A stretch of DNA of 64,000 nt. Source: Gaeumannomyces sp. JS-464. Lineage: Eukaryota; Ascomycota; Sordariomycetes; Magnaporthales; Magnaporthaceae. The stretch is from assembly GCA_002197995.1 (NCBI GenBank), contig NGZR01000002.1:8060001-8124000 (forward strand), read 5' to 3'. The notes beneath the pieces were generated by a model that was not told where the DNA came from, did not search any database, and saw only the letters and a list, made by a program, of their open reading frames with translations. Positions 52,290 through 63,252 of this stretch are shown piece after piece; the first letter of the stretch is position 1, and each line of letters begins with the position of its first letter. Both the position numbers and the translations under genes were made by a program.

Positions 52290-52463
52290 TTATTTCGACT
52301 GCGAGTCCGGTGTTGGGTCTGTCGTGCGCGGCGGGTCCTCGGACGACGGGCTCCCCAGTGGTGACTGGTTTCCGGTGGGCGTCTGTGTTTTCTCGGAGGG
52401 CTGGCCATCCTTCGGCGGCGTAGGCAGCGGCTTGGGCCGAATGATGATGCGATTCGTGGCCAT
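52290..52463 (-). CDS. RxIIRPKP microprotein 3 (57 aa)
   Basis: A minus-strand ORF with ATG at 52463 and TAA at 52290-52292. After four residues it contains R-I-I-I-R-P-K-P, then L-P-T-P-P-K, followed by a Ser/Pro/Thr/Gln-rich tail with no hydrophobic segment. It is the longest and most diverged of the three related ORFs. A TATA-like TGTATATAATC lies about 145 nt upstream, and the leader is CT-rich with ATCGCTTCCTC as in microprotein 2. A longer frame (52000-52635) overlaps it in another phase. I prefer the short ORF because of its signature and because it sits at the normal distance from the TATA-like box. Confidence 0.5.
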   Translation of the reverse strand: MATNRIIIRPKPLPTPPKDGQPSEKTQTPTGNQSPLGSPSSEDPPRTTDPTPDSQSK

Positions 52464-52604
52464 GATTGAGCAAGTCGTTGGGGTGGAGTATGGAGAGGAA
52501 GCGATGGGCTTTGACTAGTTTCGATGGAGGAGACGAGAAGTGGTGGCTGGCGCCTGTGGATCTAGCAGTCTTAGGGCGGCACCAGGAAGAGCTCGGGGCA
52601 CCGT

Positions 52605-52615
52605 GATTATATACA
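52605..52615 (-). promoter_or_regulatory. TATA-like element upstream of microprotein 3
   Basis: The minus-strand reading is TGTATATAATC, about 145 nt before the ATG at 52463. The distance is nearly the same as for microprotein 2. Confidence 0.45.
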
Positions 52616-55063
52616 GAGGGGAGAAGCGATATCATCCCGGCGTGGTAGCTTGTGGCACATGTGATGTGGGTGGGCTTGGTCTATCGAAGCCTGCAAGACT
52701 GCTGCCAGCATCCGGATCCCACTTCTAATCACGGTAGCAACGGCGAAAGCAAAAATCGCCGTCTATCAGCCAGTAACAGCACATTCCGACACAGATAGCA
52801 CACATCCGTCGAGCAGGGCAGAGCGACATCCCCACGCGGGCTGTCAAAAGGGGTATGGGATGACCGCCGATGTCGAGAGGCTGGCTCGTATGAGGCCTGA
52901 CGCGGGGCCTCGACCCCCTGTCCGCAGCCATGGGAGCTCATCCGAGTCGCTGTTTGGTACTAGCTCCTGCTTACCGTGGTGGGTGGCGAGGGACCGTTAG
53001 CATCCCAGAGACATCTATTGTCGCGCGAGAGGCAAGTTGAACCGCCAAACCCAGATCGGCACGGAGGCCAGCGGCGGGCAGCCGCGCAGGGGGGTTGGTT
53101 GGTCGCCGTCCTCGGTGCCAGCAGCGAGGCAGGAAAGTTAGCTCAGCAGGGTCTGTCAAATTCGCAGAAGCGCATGATCCCTACCTGACAAGTCGTATCT
53201 GGGGTCTCGTCTGGTCTCGTCTGCACAGTTGACAAGAAACGGCGGGAAGGCTGTGTGTTGCGGCTTGAGGCGGACGGACTCTGGGATCAGCAAGGGCGTT
53301 TTGTGTTATGTGCACGCTGCTGGTGGTCTTCAATCGAAGAAAGACAAGCAATATTGCACTAGCATGCCTGGCCGTCTTGATTTCGTTGCGTTCGCAGCTG
53401 AAGGATGATTTTTCGCATTGCGACCCCCGTCAAGGTCACATGACGGCCTCTCTGTGGGCGAGGGGGAATTGGCAACGCAAGGAGCTGACATGGTCGGACC
53501 TCCATCTTTGTGTGCACATCCATTGCAGACGCATTTGTGTACCTCGCACGGATATCAACATGTGCAAAGCAGGGAAGCCGGGCCACGGCGTTGATCTAGG
53601 CAAAAAAAGCAAAATCTTTCGTCTGGTGGGTCAGGGAGAAGATCCGGCAGCTCCCCCGGTAAGCTGAGGCTAGGTCCTTGCATCTATGACGTTGCAGTCA
53701 TAGCGGTGGTTGACTGAGCCAGGGGAAGGTTCATTCTCTCGCCAGCATGGGCGAAAATGCCGATTGCCAGAGTCGAAGTGGCCCTTGCTCCGGCTTGATC
53801 ATCCAAGATAGCCAGAGCCTCGAAGGGGGGAGGGGATCGGTCGGCATCTTGCAGGGTCGATGGGCGAGGGACGGCTGCCGCGACGCTCTGGACGAGGCTT
53901 CGTCTTCACCTCGATAAACACCACTTTTTTTCTGTGGTTATTTGCGCGGCTCTGGCAGGACAACTTGCTCAGTCTGGCACGGAATTCCAGGGGCCGGCCC
54001 GAGTGCTAAACTTGGTCAAGTGGTCGCCGGCGCCCCTGTCCGGCTGAGCGTCATGCTTTCTGCTCTCTGTTGTGTCCAGCAACAGGACCAGGGGCTGGGG
54101 CAGGCAAAGCACCGACCATCCCGGCCTGCTGATCTCTTTTTTATATTTTTCTTTTTTTAGACGCACTTTAGGTTCGGCCGTATGTGCGGGACCAAGGGCT
54201 GTGTTTGTGATGGAGATCCTGGCAAACCCCTGCGACTGCGAATATCCTCACCCGACAGCGCAGATGACCACTCACAGAGATAGCAAAGGAGCGTCCCCGA
54301 GCCCTCTCACCTTGCGGTCGAGCAGTTTCTCTCCAAAGTGTTTGCCGGGGTATCTTGACCCCTGTCCGTCCAGCGCCCGGACGGGGGGCCTGAGAGAATG
54401 CCCCCTCGCGCCCGGCTGGTGTAGACTGCCACGGGAGAACAAATGTGTTGCCGCCCCTGATACAATCAAAGCTGAAATTTTCGTACGCAAGGGTTGACCG
54501 ACAAGCGAGGCAGTGGTCGTGGCATGCATCGTGAAGTCCCCGAGATCAGGTCATAATCTCCTGGATGGACACGAATGGTGAATCTTTGGACGGGTAGAAG
54601 GATTCTGGGAGGGCTAAGGTGAATCGAGATCGCAATTCAAGCCTGCGCTACATTAAAACACCGGTAAGTTAGGATGGCTGACTGGCAGACGCCTCCTTGG
54701 CTGCAGCGTTGACTGGATTTGGTGTGGCGGTTGGTTGGTGCTGTGGATTCGGGTCCTTCAATCCAAACCCAAAATCTGAGCTGGTTGTCGCCACAGCCAA
54801 TCAAACGCCCACCCCACATTCTAAATCCACTTAGTTCAGATGAACACTGGAAGGAGCGACAACGTGTTGGTGGTGCAACATGATCTAATCGCACCTCTCA
54901 GCCTTGTCAGCCTGCTCAACAAACGTTCCCCAGAATCAGCCGCGAATTTTCCGCATCTTCCGACTGCCACATCGAGTCCCTAGTCCTCGACTCTACTCGG
55001 CCTCAATTGCACACATATCATCGCCGCCCTCTCATGGGCTGAGCGCATGCCGGGTCCGCCGTG
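52616..55063. other. Intergenic stretch upstream of APC6/Cdc16
   Basis: I see no supportable gene. The last 150 nt before 55064 are CT-rich and probably hold the APC6 leader. Confidence 0.4.
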
Positions 55064-57080
55064 ATGGAGCAGTTCCTACGCGACTGGAGGCAAGATGCTC
55101 TAAACAAAGCACAGTACGAGTCTGCCATCTTTGTCGGCGACAAGCTGCTGGCGCTGACGAGTTCGTGTCCTGATGGGGCCGGAGCCTTTATCCTTCTTTC
55201 ATTGGAGACTGATCTAACCATGGACCACGATCTGGCACAGATGACGACAAGGACGCATTCTGGCTCGCTCAGGTCCATTTTGCTAGCGGCAACTTTACTC
55301 GAGCGCAGTCGCTACTTTCAAAGTCGGATCTGGTAGCGCGTAACCCCTCCTGCCGATACCTGTCGGCCCACTGCTTGATCAAGCAGTCGCAGTTCGAGGA
55401 AGCCCTGGCCGTGCTGGGCGACCGAACCCCACACACCTCATCCCGACGGCGTCGAACAAGCGGAGAACACGCGAGGTCAGATCCAAGACGAACGGCAGCG
55501 GGAGCAATGGAGTCGGCACCAAGGCGCCGACCGCGGCAGAGCGGCAGCAGCAGCTGCGCGACGAGGAGGCGGCGGCGGCGACGAGGAGGACGCGCTCGTG
55601 AGGCGGTACGAGGCGGGCATGTGCTACCTGCGCGGGCTCTGCTTCGCCAAGCAGAACGCCTTCGACCGGGCCAAGGAGTGCTACAAGGACGCGGTGCGCA
55701 TCGACGTGCAGTGCTTCGAGGCCTTCCAGCAGCTGACCAAGAACCACCTCATGTCGCCGCGCGAGGAGTGGGAGTTCCTCGAGTCGCTCGGCTTCGACGC
55801 CATCCGCGTCGACGGGCCCGAGGGCGACGCGTCGGCCGAGGCGGCCAGCTTCACAAAGATGCTCTACAGCACCCGCCTGTCAAAGTACCGCAACCCGGCC
55901 GCCTTCAAGACGGCGTCCGAGGCCCTGTCGAGCCACTACGGCCTCGCCGACAACCCGGACCTGCTGCTGGCGCGCGCCGACCTGCTGTACACGCAGTGCC
56001 GCTACAAGGACGCGCTGGCCATCACGGGCGGCGTGCTCGACGCCGACAAGTACAACTTTGCCGTCTACCCGCTGCACCTGGCCTGCCTGCACGAGCTGCG
56101 CATGACCAACGTGCTGTTCCTGGTCGCGCACGACCTGGCTGACCACCACCCAGAGGAGCCGTGCACGTGGCTGGCGGTCGGGGTCTACTACTTTTCTATC
56201 GGCGTGCGTGGCCGAGGCGCGCCGCTACTTTAGTAAAGCGAGCATGATGGACGCGCACTTTGGGCCGGCCTGGATCGGATTCGCACACACGTTTGCGGCC
56301 GAGGGGGAGCACGACCAGGCCATCTCGGCCTACTCGACGGCGGCGCGGCTCTTTATGGGCACGCACCTGCCGCAGGTGTTCCTGGGCATGCAGAACCACG
56401 CCATGAACAACATGACGGTGGCCGAGGAGTTCCTCAAGACGGCCTACGAGCTCTGCCGCGACGACCCACTGCTGCTCAACGAGATGGGCGTCGTCTTCTA
56501 CCACCAGGACCGGCTCAAGGAGGCGGCGCAGATGTTCCGGCGCGCGCTCGACGTGGCGGCCGACGGCGACGGCGACCCGCAGGCCTGGCTGTCGTCGCGC
56601 ACCAACCTGGCGCACGCCTACCGGCGGCTGCGGCTGCACGGGGACGCGCTCGAGCAGTTCGACGAGGTGCTGAGGTTGGGCGGCAAGGATCCGGCCATCT
56701 TTTGCGCCAAGGGCCTGATCCACCTGGACCAGGGCCGGCCCGAGGAGGCGGTCGTGGTGCTGCACGAGGCCCTGGCCGTCAACCCGCAGGACCCGATCGC
56801 GACGGAGCTGCTCGGCAAGGCGCTCGACGAGACGGCGAGCGCCAGCTTGGGGCCCGACGACGACCTTGCCGACGTCGAGGCGTTCGAGCAGGACCTGGCC
56901 CGCCGCGAACGCACCATGCGGCTGCGGCGGCGCGGCGCGGCGGACTTGCAGGGTGCTAGGGCGGCCGCTGCGGACGGACCCGCCGTGGGGCTGCGGACCA
57001 GGGATAAAGGCAAGGGCAAAGAGAGGGAGAGGCCGTATGAGAAGCGGGAGAGCCTGATGGACATGAGCGACATTGAGTGA
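55064..57080 (+). CDS. cdc16: Anaphase-promoting complex subunit 6 (Cdc16/Cut9), frame-broken in this sequence
   Basis: A TPR scaffold subunit of the APC/C ubiquitin ligase, acting in the nucleus to trigger anaphase and mitotic exit. Exon 1 (55064-55160) is joined across an 80-nt intron (55161-55240, CTAAC branch at about 55213) to D-D-K-D-A-F-W-L-A-Q-V-H-F. The rest reads as tandem TPR-type helices, with the family phrases M-C-Y-L-R-G-L-C-F-A-K-Q-N-A-F-D-R-A-K-E and N-E-M-G-V-V-F-Y. It ends with a low-complexity tail and M-D-M-S-D-I-E before the stop. The coding phase changes three times: near 55423-55431 (an ACCCC tract), near 55569-55580 (GCG repeat) and near 56201-56206. The first two fit one missing base each and the third one extra base. 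Summed length is a whole number of codons only after those changes. Because the subunit is essential, consensus errors are likelier than a pseudogene. Confidence 0.9.
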
Positions 57081-57987
57081 CGAAGATGATTATCTTGCTC
57101 CGATTACTACAGTGCCTCGAGGTCTGTTTTGGCATGCAGGATATTTCTATCAAGATAGTTTCCTGGTGCTTTCGTGGTGAGACAGGCCCCAGACCCGAAA
57201 GGGAGTGGACGGACAAGGGGTGTGTATTTATCATAACATGGAGGAAAAGGACGGATGCATCGGGCTGTTTCTGCAAGGCGTTCAGGATCAGGGGCGATGA
57301 ACATGGGTGGGCTCAGGGGTAATGTTGACACACGACGGGTATCTCCGCAAATCCCAGACGTGGCTGCACTGCCGAGCTGAGCTCTTTCATGACGACCGTT
57401 GGTGACCTAGGCAGAGAGAGTGAGCTATGGCAACAGCAAGGAGATGGCGGAGATGGGGTTACCGTTATCCCCGCCTGCGGGTACTTGTCAGCCGGATGTC
57501 GCAACTAGCCGGGCCGCCGATTCCTAATCCGTCAGCCCTGCGCGTGGTTGGGGTGACAAGTGGGCCCACCTCTGCTGTCTTTCTCTCTCTCTTGCTCGCA
57601 CTCGCTTACAAGTCTCCAATCGGCAGTCGGCCGCATTCGCCGGATGGGGTGCTGCCGCTTGGCTAGCTGCGTTGCTGACATTTCTTTTTTTTTTCTTGCT
57701 GCCTCGGCTGGCTGCTTGATGGGTGCTCGGACAAAGGAGTGTGATTGATACGAACGTGGGAAGATGGCGGATACAAAAGGGGTGGGTGGCCTTGTTTTCT
57801 GGGGATTGAGACATGCTCATGATGGTTTTTGTTTTACATTACAAAGAAGCGACTGATGAGAACAGAGACCGGGTCATCGGGGCGTTTGCAAATATACTGC
57901 GCTACCCAGTCTATTCCCTTTATTATATCACATCTATAAAATACCTCCACTCATCCCAGTACAAAACGACAACGACAACAACAAACC
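57081..57987. other. Intergenic spacer
   Basis: A 907 bp spacer between APC6 and the next plus-strand gene. It contains an A/C-rich leader (ACAACGACAACAACAAACC) directly before the ATG at 57988. No open frame looks real. Confidence 0.5.
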
Positions 57988-58634
57988 ATGTCCCGCTTCT
58001 TCCCCCACGCCGAATACGCCGAGGACCAGCCGCTGCACCGCACCATCCTGGCGACGCACGTGGCCGCCCGCGCCGTGACGACGGGCGCCATCGCCGGCGC
58101 CGGCGTCCTGGGCGCGCGTGCGGCCGCCGGGGCGCTCCTCAAGTCTTCTCCTCCTGCTGCTGCTGCTGCCGCTGCCGCCGCCACGGCTTCACCGTCGGCC
58201 ATGCTACGGCTCCTGCGCGCCTCGGGATCCGGCGTGGCGTGGACTACGGCTCTGACGGGGCTGTATCTCGGCTCGCGCATGGTTCGGTGGGAGCCGATTG
58301 AGTAAGTTGTTTTTGGTTCTGTTCGCGGCGTGATCCAAAGTCTCCCATGTACTGACGCAACTCCTAACAAAGGTCCCAAGACCGCGCATGGCGCCTCATG
58401 GAGAACAAGGGCCAGCTGGAGACGGACGACTGGTTCGTCGCAGGGACGGCCGCCGGCGTCGCGGCGGCCACGGCGCTTGCCTCGTCCGGTCGCGGCCTGG
58501 GGGCCGGGGTGCGGCTGCTGGGCTGGAGGGGCCTGCTCGGCGCGGCCGGGTCGGGCAGCGTGGTGGGGATGGTTGGGTACCTGGGCTGGAGGTACGGGAT
58601 CAACAAGGGGCAGCGGAAGGCGGTGGCGCTGTGA
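57988..58634 (+). CDS. Small Ala/Gly-rich probable membrane protein (two exons)
   Basis: A predicted 191-residue protein. Exon 1 is 57988-58301 and exon 2 is 58373-58634. The 71-nt intron has a GTAAGT donor and TACTGAC plus CCTAAC branch-like sites, and the sum is a whole number of codons. The N-terminus M-S-R-F-F-P-H-A-E-Y is followed by H-R-T-I-L-A-T-H-V. Then come two pairs of Ala/Gly-rich hydrophobic segments with small-xxx-small spacing, typical of packed membrane helices. The short hydrophilic linker after the splice site reads R-A-W-R-L-M-E-N-K. The C-terminus is basic. This layout recalls small fungal mitochondrial inner-membrane proteins of unknown function, but I recognise no named family. 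It is convergent with the acetoacetyl-CoA synthetase gene, with 209 bp between stops. Confidence 0.75.
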
Positions 58635-58843
58635 TTTCTTTTTACGTTCCGGCTTCTATGGGACTGGGAAAGCGTTGCATTTGTACCATATACCCTTCTC
58701 ATCTAACTTGTATTCTATATTCTGTGCTTACAACTGGCAGCAAGGAAAAAAAAAAACAGGAGACAGGCCACTGCGCGCTTCGTCATAACACTACTACCGA
58801 TGCGCTCTGCAAGTTAAATATGGGAAACACAAACCCGGACATC

Positions 58844-61191
58844 TCAAAGCCTCGCCCTGTCGCCTACGAGCTTTTCGACCTCGGCGAACTGGTAGTAGTA
58901 CTCCAGGCTCTGTGGGTTCGCCAGCGTGCCCGAAGGTGTGATCTTGGCGCCCGACACGATCTGCTTGACGGGCAGCTCGACCTTTTTCATGTTGACCGTG
59001 GTCTTTATTTCGCGCAAAGTCAGCACGAGAATCGAAGGGAAACGGTGACGGCAAAAGGCAGCAACAGAGGCTGGCCAAACTCACCGGAATCTCGGGCGTC
59101 TCAAAAATGTACTTGGGCACGTGGCGCTTCGACAGGTCCCGCGCAATGGCCTCACGCACCTCGCCCTCGAGCTTACGGTCGAGCCGGCACCCCTGCTTCA
59201 TGAGCAGGAACAGCATGACGCGCTCGTCGGCGTCCCCGGGCCTGCGCTGCCCGACGCACAGCGAGTCGGCGACGCGGTCCGGGAACCGGGTCTCGAGAAC
59301 GCCGTAGATCTCGGCGGACCCGAACCTGATGCCCGACGGATTTAAAACCCCGTCGGACCTGCCCAGAAAGTGCACGCCGCCCGTCAGCGGGTGGATGGCG
59401 CAAAAGTCGCCGTGCGCCCAGGCGTGGTCGAAGCGCGCAAAGTAGGAGCCGTGGTACTTGGACCCTGGCGGCGCCCCGCGCACTTCGCCGCCGTTGACGG
59501 CCGGGTCGCCCGCGTCGTTCCAGAAGAAGGGCGGGATGTTGGGGAAGGTGTTGACGACGACCAGCTCGCCGGGCTCGCCGTGCGGGACTTCCTTTCCGGG
59601 CCCGTCGGGCTGCAGCGAGTCGAAAATGCGCACGTCCAGGCCCAGCGACGGGCCCTGCGTCCCGCCGAGGTAGACGGGTGTCAGGGGTTCATGACCCCGA
59701 AGGTGCCGGCCTTCGAGAGTTTGGGTTAGTGTGATGTGAATGTAAGGTGTAAATTTTGAGTCATGGACGTACAATATCTGTGCCTCCGGAAATGTTGGCG
59801 AGCTGAACGTGTGCCGGGAACCCCTTTTCGTAGAACCACTCAAAAAGCTCTGTCAAGAGAAATAGTGTCAGCTCGCACCGAAACAAAGAAAGAAAAAAAG
59901 GGAGAAACCCACGGTCAGAAAGCACCATCCCCGTCGACACCACCACCTTCAAGCTCGACAGGTCCGCCACCTCGCGCGGCGCCAGCCCAATCTTTGCCAG
60001 CTCCAGCATCCACCTCGGGCTGACGCCGAGCTTGGTGACCTTGAGCCTCGCCACAATCTCCACCAGCACCCTAGGGTGCGGCGCGAACGGGCTCCCGTCG
60101 TACAGCACCGCGCGCGCGCCCAGCAATAACGCCCCGGCCGTCGCGACGTACATGATCCAGCCCGTTGTCGTGAACTGCAGCGCCACCGTCGACGGGCCCA
60201 CGTCCTCGTGCAGCACGCCTTCCTTGTAGTAGTTGAGCAGCAGGCCGCCAACAGAGTGCACGATGGCCTTGGGCGTGCCCGTTGTTCCCGACGAGTAGCA
60301 CACCAGAAACGGCTCGTGGAACGCGACCCGCGTGAACGGCGGCGGCGCCTTGCCCCTGCCGTCTTTCAGCAGCGCATCCCATGTCTCCGCCATGGGCACC
60401 GCGCTCACGTCTCTGGCGTCATTGGGGAACCTGGGGATCGCCACGACGCCGTCGAACCCCTCGCCGCACTGCTCCTTTAGTCCCCGCGCGACCGCCGCCA
60501 TCTTCTCTCGCAGGTCCGTCACCTTCCCGTTGTACAGCGCCGCGTCGTCAAAGAACAGCAGCTTGGGCCTGATCTGCACCGTCCGCTGCAGGATCCCGCT
60601 GACGCCCATGTCGGTCGAGCTGGACGAGAAGACGCCGCCCAGCCACGCCGTCGCCAGCCACACCAGCAGCGTCTCGACGCTGTTGGCGCCAACGATGACG
60701 ACCCGGTCGCCCTTGCCGACCCCGCGCGCCGCCAGCGCCGCCGCCAGCTCGCCCGCCCGCCGCCGCAGCTCCGCCCACGACACGTCGCGGCACGCCGAGT
60801 CGCCCTCGCGCACCTCGGTGACGGCCACCTTGGCGTCCTCCTTCCCGCCCGCCGTCGTGCGCGCCGTCGGGTCGCTGCTGCTGCGGTCGCGGAAGTACAG
60901 CGAGTTCTCGGCCCAGTTGAGCGCCACGCCCTCGAACCAGCGCGGGACGGCGTCGATGGGTGCCGAGTGGTCCACGACGCGGTTGTAGGCGCCCGAGTGG
61001 ATGTACCCGGCCGCGTCCCACAGCGCCGACCAGAAGGCGTCGCGCCGCGTGACCGAGAAGCGATGCAGGTCCGCAAAGGTCGACAGGCCCGCGCCGTGCT
61101 GGTCGTTGAGCCGCCGCGTGAAGGCGTGCATGGCCGTGCTCGTGGGGTCCGGGTGCTCCCAGAGCTTCTTGGGCATGACGGTCGGGTCCAT
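58844..61191 (-). CDS. Acetoacetyl-CoA synthetase, one frame break
   Basis: A cytosolic ligase of the ANL (acyl-adenylating) superfamily that activates acetoacetate with ATP and CoA to acetoacetyl-CoA, for ketone-body use and leucine or sterol metabolism. Exons in transcription order are 61191-59913, 59849-59773, 59710-59085 and 59002-58844, with introns of 63, 62 and 82 nt. Recognisable parts are W-F-E-G-V-A-L-N-W-A-E-N-S-L-Y near residue 87, the AMP-binding loop Y-S-S-G-T-T-G-T-P-K-A near residue 300, I-S-G-G-T-D-I across intron 2, and L-G-R-S-D-G-V-L-N-P-S-G-I-R-F-G, the hinge region. The C-terminal V-K-Q-I-V-S-G-A-K region contains the catalytic-lysine area. The third exon is one base short: at the C run read on the minus strand (59684-59687) the frame would stop, whereas one extra C restores the family phrase. 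With that base the product is about 713 residues. Confidence 0.93.
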
Positions 61192-62382
61192 TGTTGCTGC
61201 CGTCCGGTGGTTTGTTTGGTGGTGGTGATGGTGGGAATGATTGCCCGGAACTACGAGCGGGAATCCCGGCGCCTTTTAAGGCCAGACCGATGCCGACCTA
61301 CCCGGGTTGAGGTCTCGCTCTGAAATGCGTGACGAGGCTGCCCCGTGTGATGGTGACGACGATGATGAAGAGCGTGCGCGCGACGCGGTCAACAAGGTTT
61401 CGTCCGGTCAAGAATTTGGTTTTGTAGCTTCCCAGCCTCTCTTTCCCGTGGACGCCAGCAAGCAGACACGAGCGCCCAAGCCCCGGTTCAGCAGGCAATC
61501 CGGCTAGTCGGGGTGGAGCTTTACCCCGGTCCGGGGTTTTGTGTGGGGGTGACCCCCAGCAGGACAAGGGGGTGACGGACGAGCAGGCGGGGTTTGTCCG
61601 TGCCGGCTGCATGGGTGAGGCCTGGCGGGAAGATTCCTTGTTGGCCATCGTCAGATTTGTCCCGAGGTGCCGAGGCTGGAGGGGCTGTCTCCGGGTAGGG
61701 TTCACCACCACGAGTGTTGTCGATACAAGTTGTCGGTCAGCAGGACGTTCAGCGACTAACCATCTTGGTACTGGCACTGCCGCATTTACCCTGTACCAAA
61801 TGCGCTTTGCCTTTTTACACGATGCCGCCTCGTTGTCCTGATTCTATTTCGGTTGACGAACGAGGCACGTCTTCCCTTTTTTCTTTCTTTTTTTTCCTCT
61901 CTCGACACAACTCGTTGTGCGGTAACACGGCCACCGCTACCGTTACCACGGGGGCTTCGCCATTTGCCGATTACATTTGCCGGATAAGGTGTCAGTTTCC
62001 AAATCCGTTGCCTATCGGCATAGCCGCCTGGCTTTTGCATGCGCCCAACCACCTGCCCGTCGTCGGGTGTTTGGAAAGGAGGGAGGTATAGAAAGTTCTA
62101 ATTTCGTAATTTTGACAATAAAATCCGGGAAATCTATATCATGAAGTAGGCTCGCTTCCATCGGCGACCATCCCGTGTTCCAGTGTTTCGCGATGGGCGA
62201 GCTGGGGGTTTTGTTTTGTGGCGTAAATCTCGACACTTCATCGATGCTCTCCGGTTTGATGCAATACTGGTCTGGGGATTCGCATCGCACCACATGTCCG
62301 CTCGCATGCCTCTGCCAACGACCCGGCCGTGCCGTCCTTGCTGCGTCGCCCACCAGGGCTCTACAGCGACTGTCGATTACAA
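61192..62382. other. Intergenic spacer
   Basis: This 1.2 kb spacer holds the promoter of the acetoacetyl-CoA synthetase gene and the 3' flank of the next minus-strand gene. The plus-strand frames here are short and featureless. Confidence 0.5.
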
Positions 62383-63252
62383 CTAAGACTCTGCACCATC
62401 GACGACTATCTGCACAGGATGGCACTCTGAAAAGTCCTTCGCCCTGTCCTGCTCCGTCAGGAACTCCAATTCCCACGGGCCAGCCCCGGCTTTGTCGAGC
62501 TCTCCCTCCCCATCGTCCTCATCATCGTCCCCGACGCCGTACTTGCCACCACTCCGGTGGTCGAACTTGACCTTCCCACCCAGCCTGCTTTTGATCCTGA
62601 TGGCCTTGTACGCAAATAGGACCTTGTTCACCGCCGTCCCGCTCACACCGCCGTTTCGACCGGCCTCGAGCTCAAGGTGCAGGCCGGCCGGCATCGGGAA
62701 GCCGCCAGCCGCGCGGGGGGCCCCGACGGTCAACCCCGGCCCGTGCCTGGTGCTCCCCAAGGTGTCCATCGCGAGGTCCGTCGCGACCTTGAGGCCGGTG
62801 ATCATGTACACCCTGCGTCTCCCAAACACCGCGTTCTCGAGATAGTTACGCACGCGGGGCGACGCGCCGATGCTCGCCGCGACGAAGTCGTCCGTCGGCA
62901 GGAACTCGGTGGTCTCGAGGAGGCTGCAACGGTACGACTCTGACCGATCACGGTTGAAGTTGTACACGAACCCGCCCGCCTCCGCCTGCCCCAGAGCGCT
63001 GGCGTTCGCTCCGGCCCCGGTTATGCTGAGCCCCGCGGCGCCGCGGACGCTGCTTCCGCTGGTAGCCGAGAATTTGGAGATTGCGCTGCTGTTGCACAGT
63101 TCGGTGGGGATTGGCAGGCGTTCCTGCTGGTTGAGGGGCCCGCTCAGGCCGAAGCTGCCGATGTCACGGTAGATGCTGCCAAGCCGGGGCGCCGTCTCGC
63201 TCTCCGGGTTGATGTCGAGGTTGGGTGCCTGGAAATAGTAGAGTTTAGGCAT
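62383..63252 (-). CDS. Hypothetical protein, candidate fungal gasdermin-like protein
   Basis: An intact single-exon ORF of 289 residues, ATG at 63252 and TAG at 62383. The first 60 residues hold R-L-G-S-I-Y-R-D. The centre is Gly/Ala/Ser-rich with alternating beta-type patterns, and V-Y-M-I-T-G-L-K-V-A lies at about residues 147-156. Further on are F-A-Y-K-A-I-R-I-K, a strongly acidic linker (G-D-D-D-E-D-D) at about residue 240, and a final tail of about 45 residues. A beta-rich body of about 235 residues, an acidic linker and a short tail, next to a subtilisin-like protease gene on the same strand, is the organisation of fungal gasdermin-like pore-forming proteins such as Podospora HET-Q1, which are cleaved in the tail by the neighbouring protease. 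The family assignment is inference from size, layout, phrases and neighbour. It could be another beta-rich fungal family. Confidence 0.55.
   Translation of the reverse strand: MPKLYYFQAPNLDINPESETAPRLGSIYRDIGSFGLSGPLNQQERLPIPTELCNSSAISKFSATSGSSVRGAAGLSITGAGANASALGQAEAGGFVYNFNRDRSESYRCSLLETTEFLPTDDFVAASIGASPRVRNYLENAVFGRRRVYMITGLKVATDLAMDTLGSTRHGPGLTVGAPRAAGGFPMPAGLHLELEAGRNGGVSGTAVNKVLFAYKAIRIKSRLGGKVKFDHRSGGKYGVGDDDEDDGEGELDKAGAGPWELEFLTEQDRAKDFSECHPVQIVVDGAES

Noticed and set aside
52000..52635. 211-codon minus-strand frame
   Set aside because: Starts at the TATA-like region itself and overlaps, in another phase, the 57-codon ORF that carries the RxIIRPKP signature; the short ORF is better supported.
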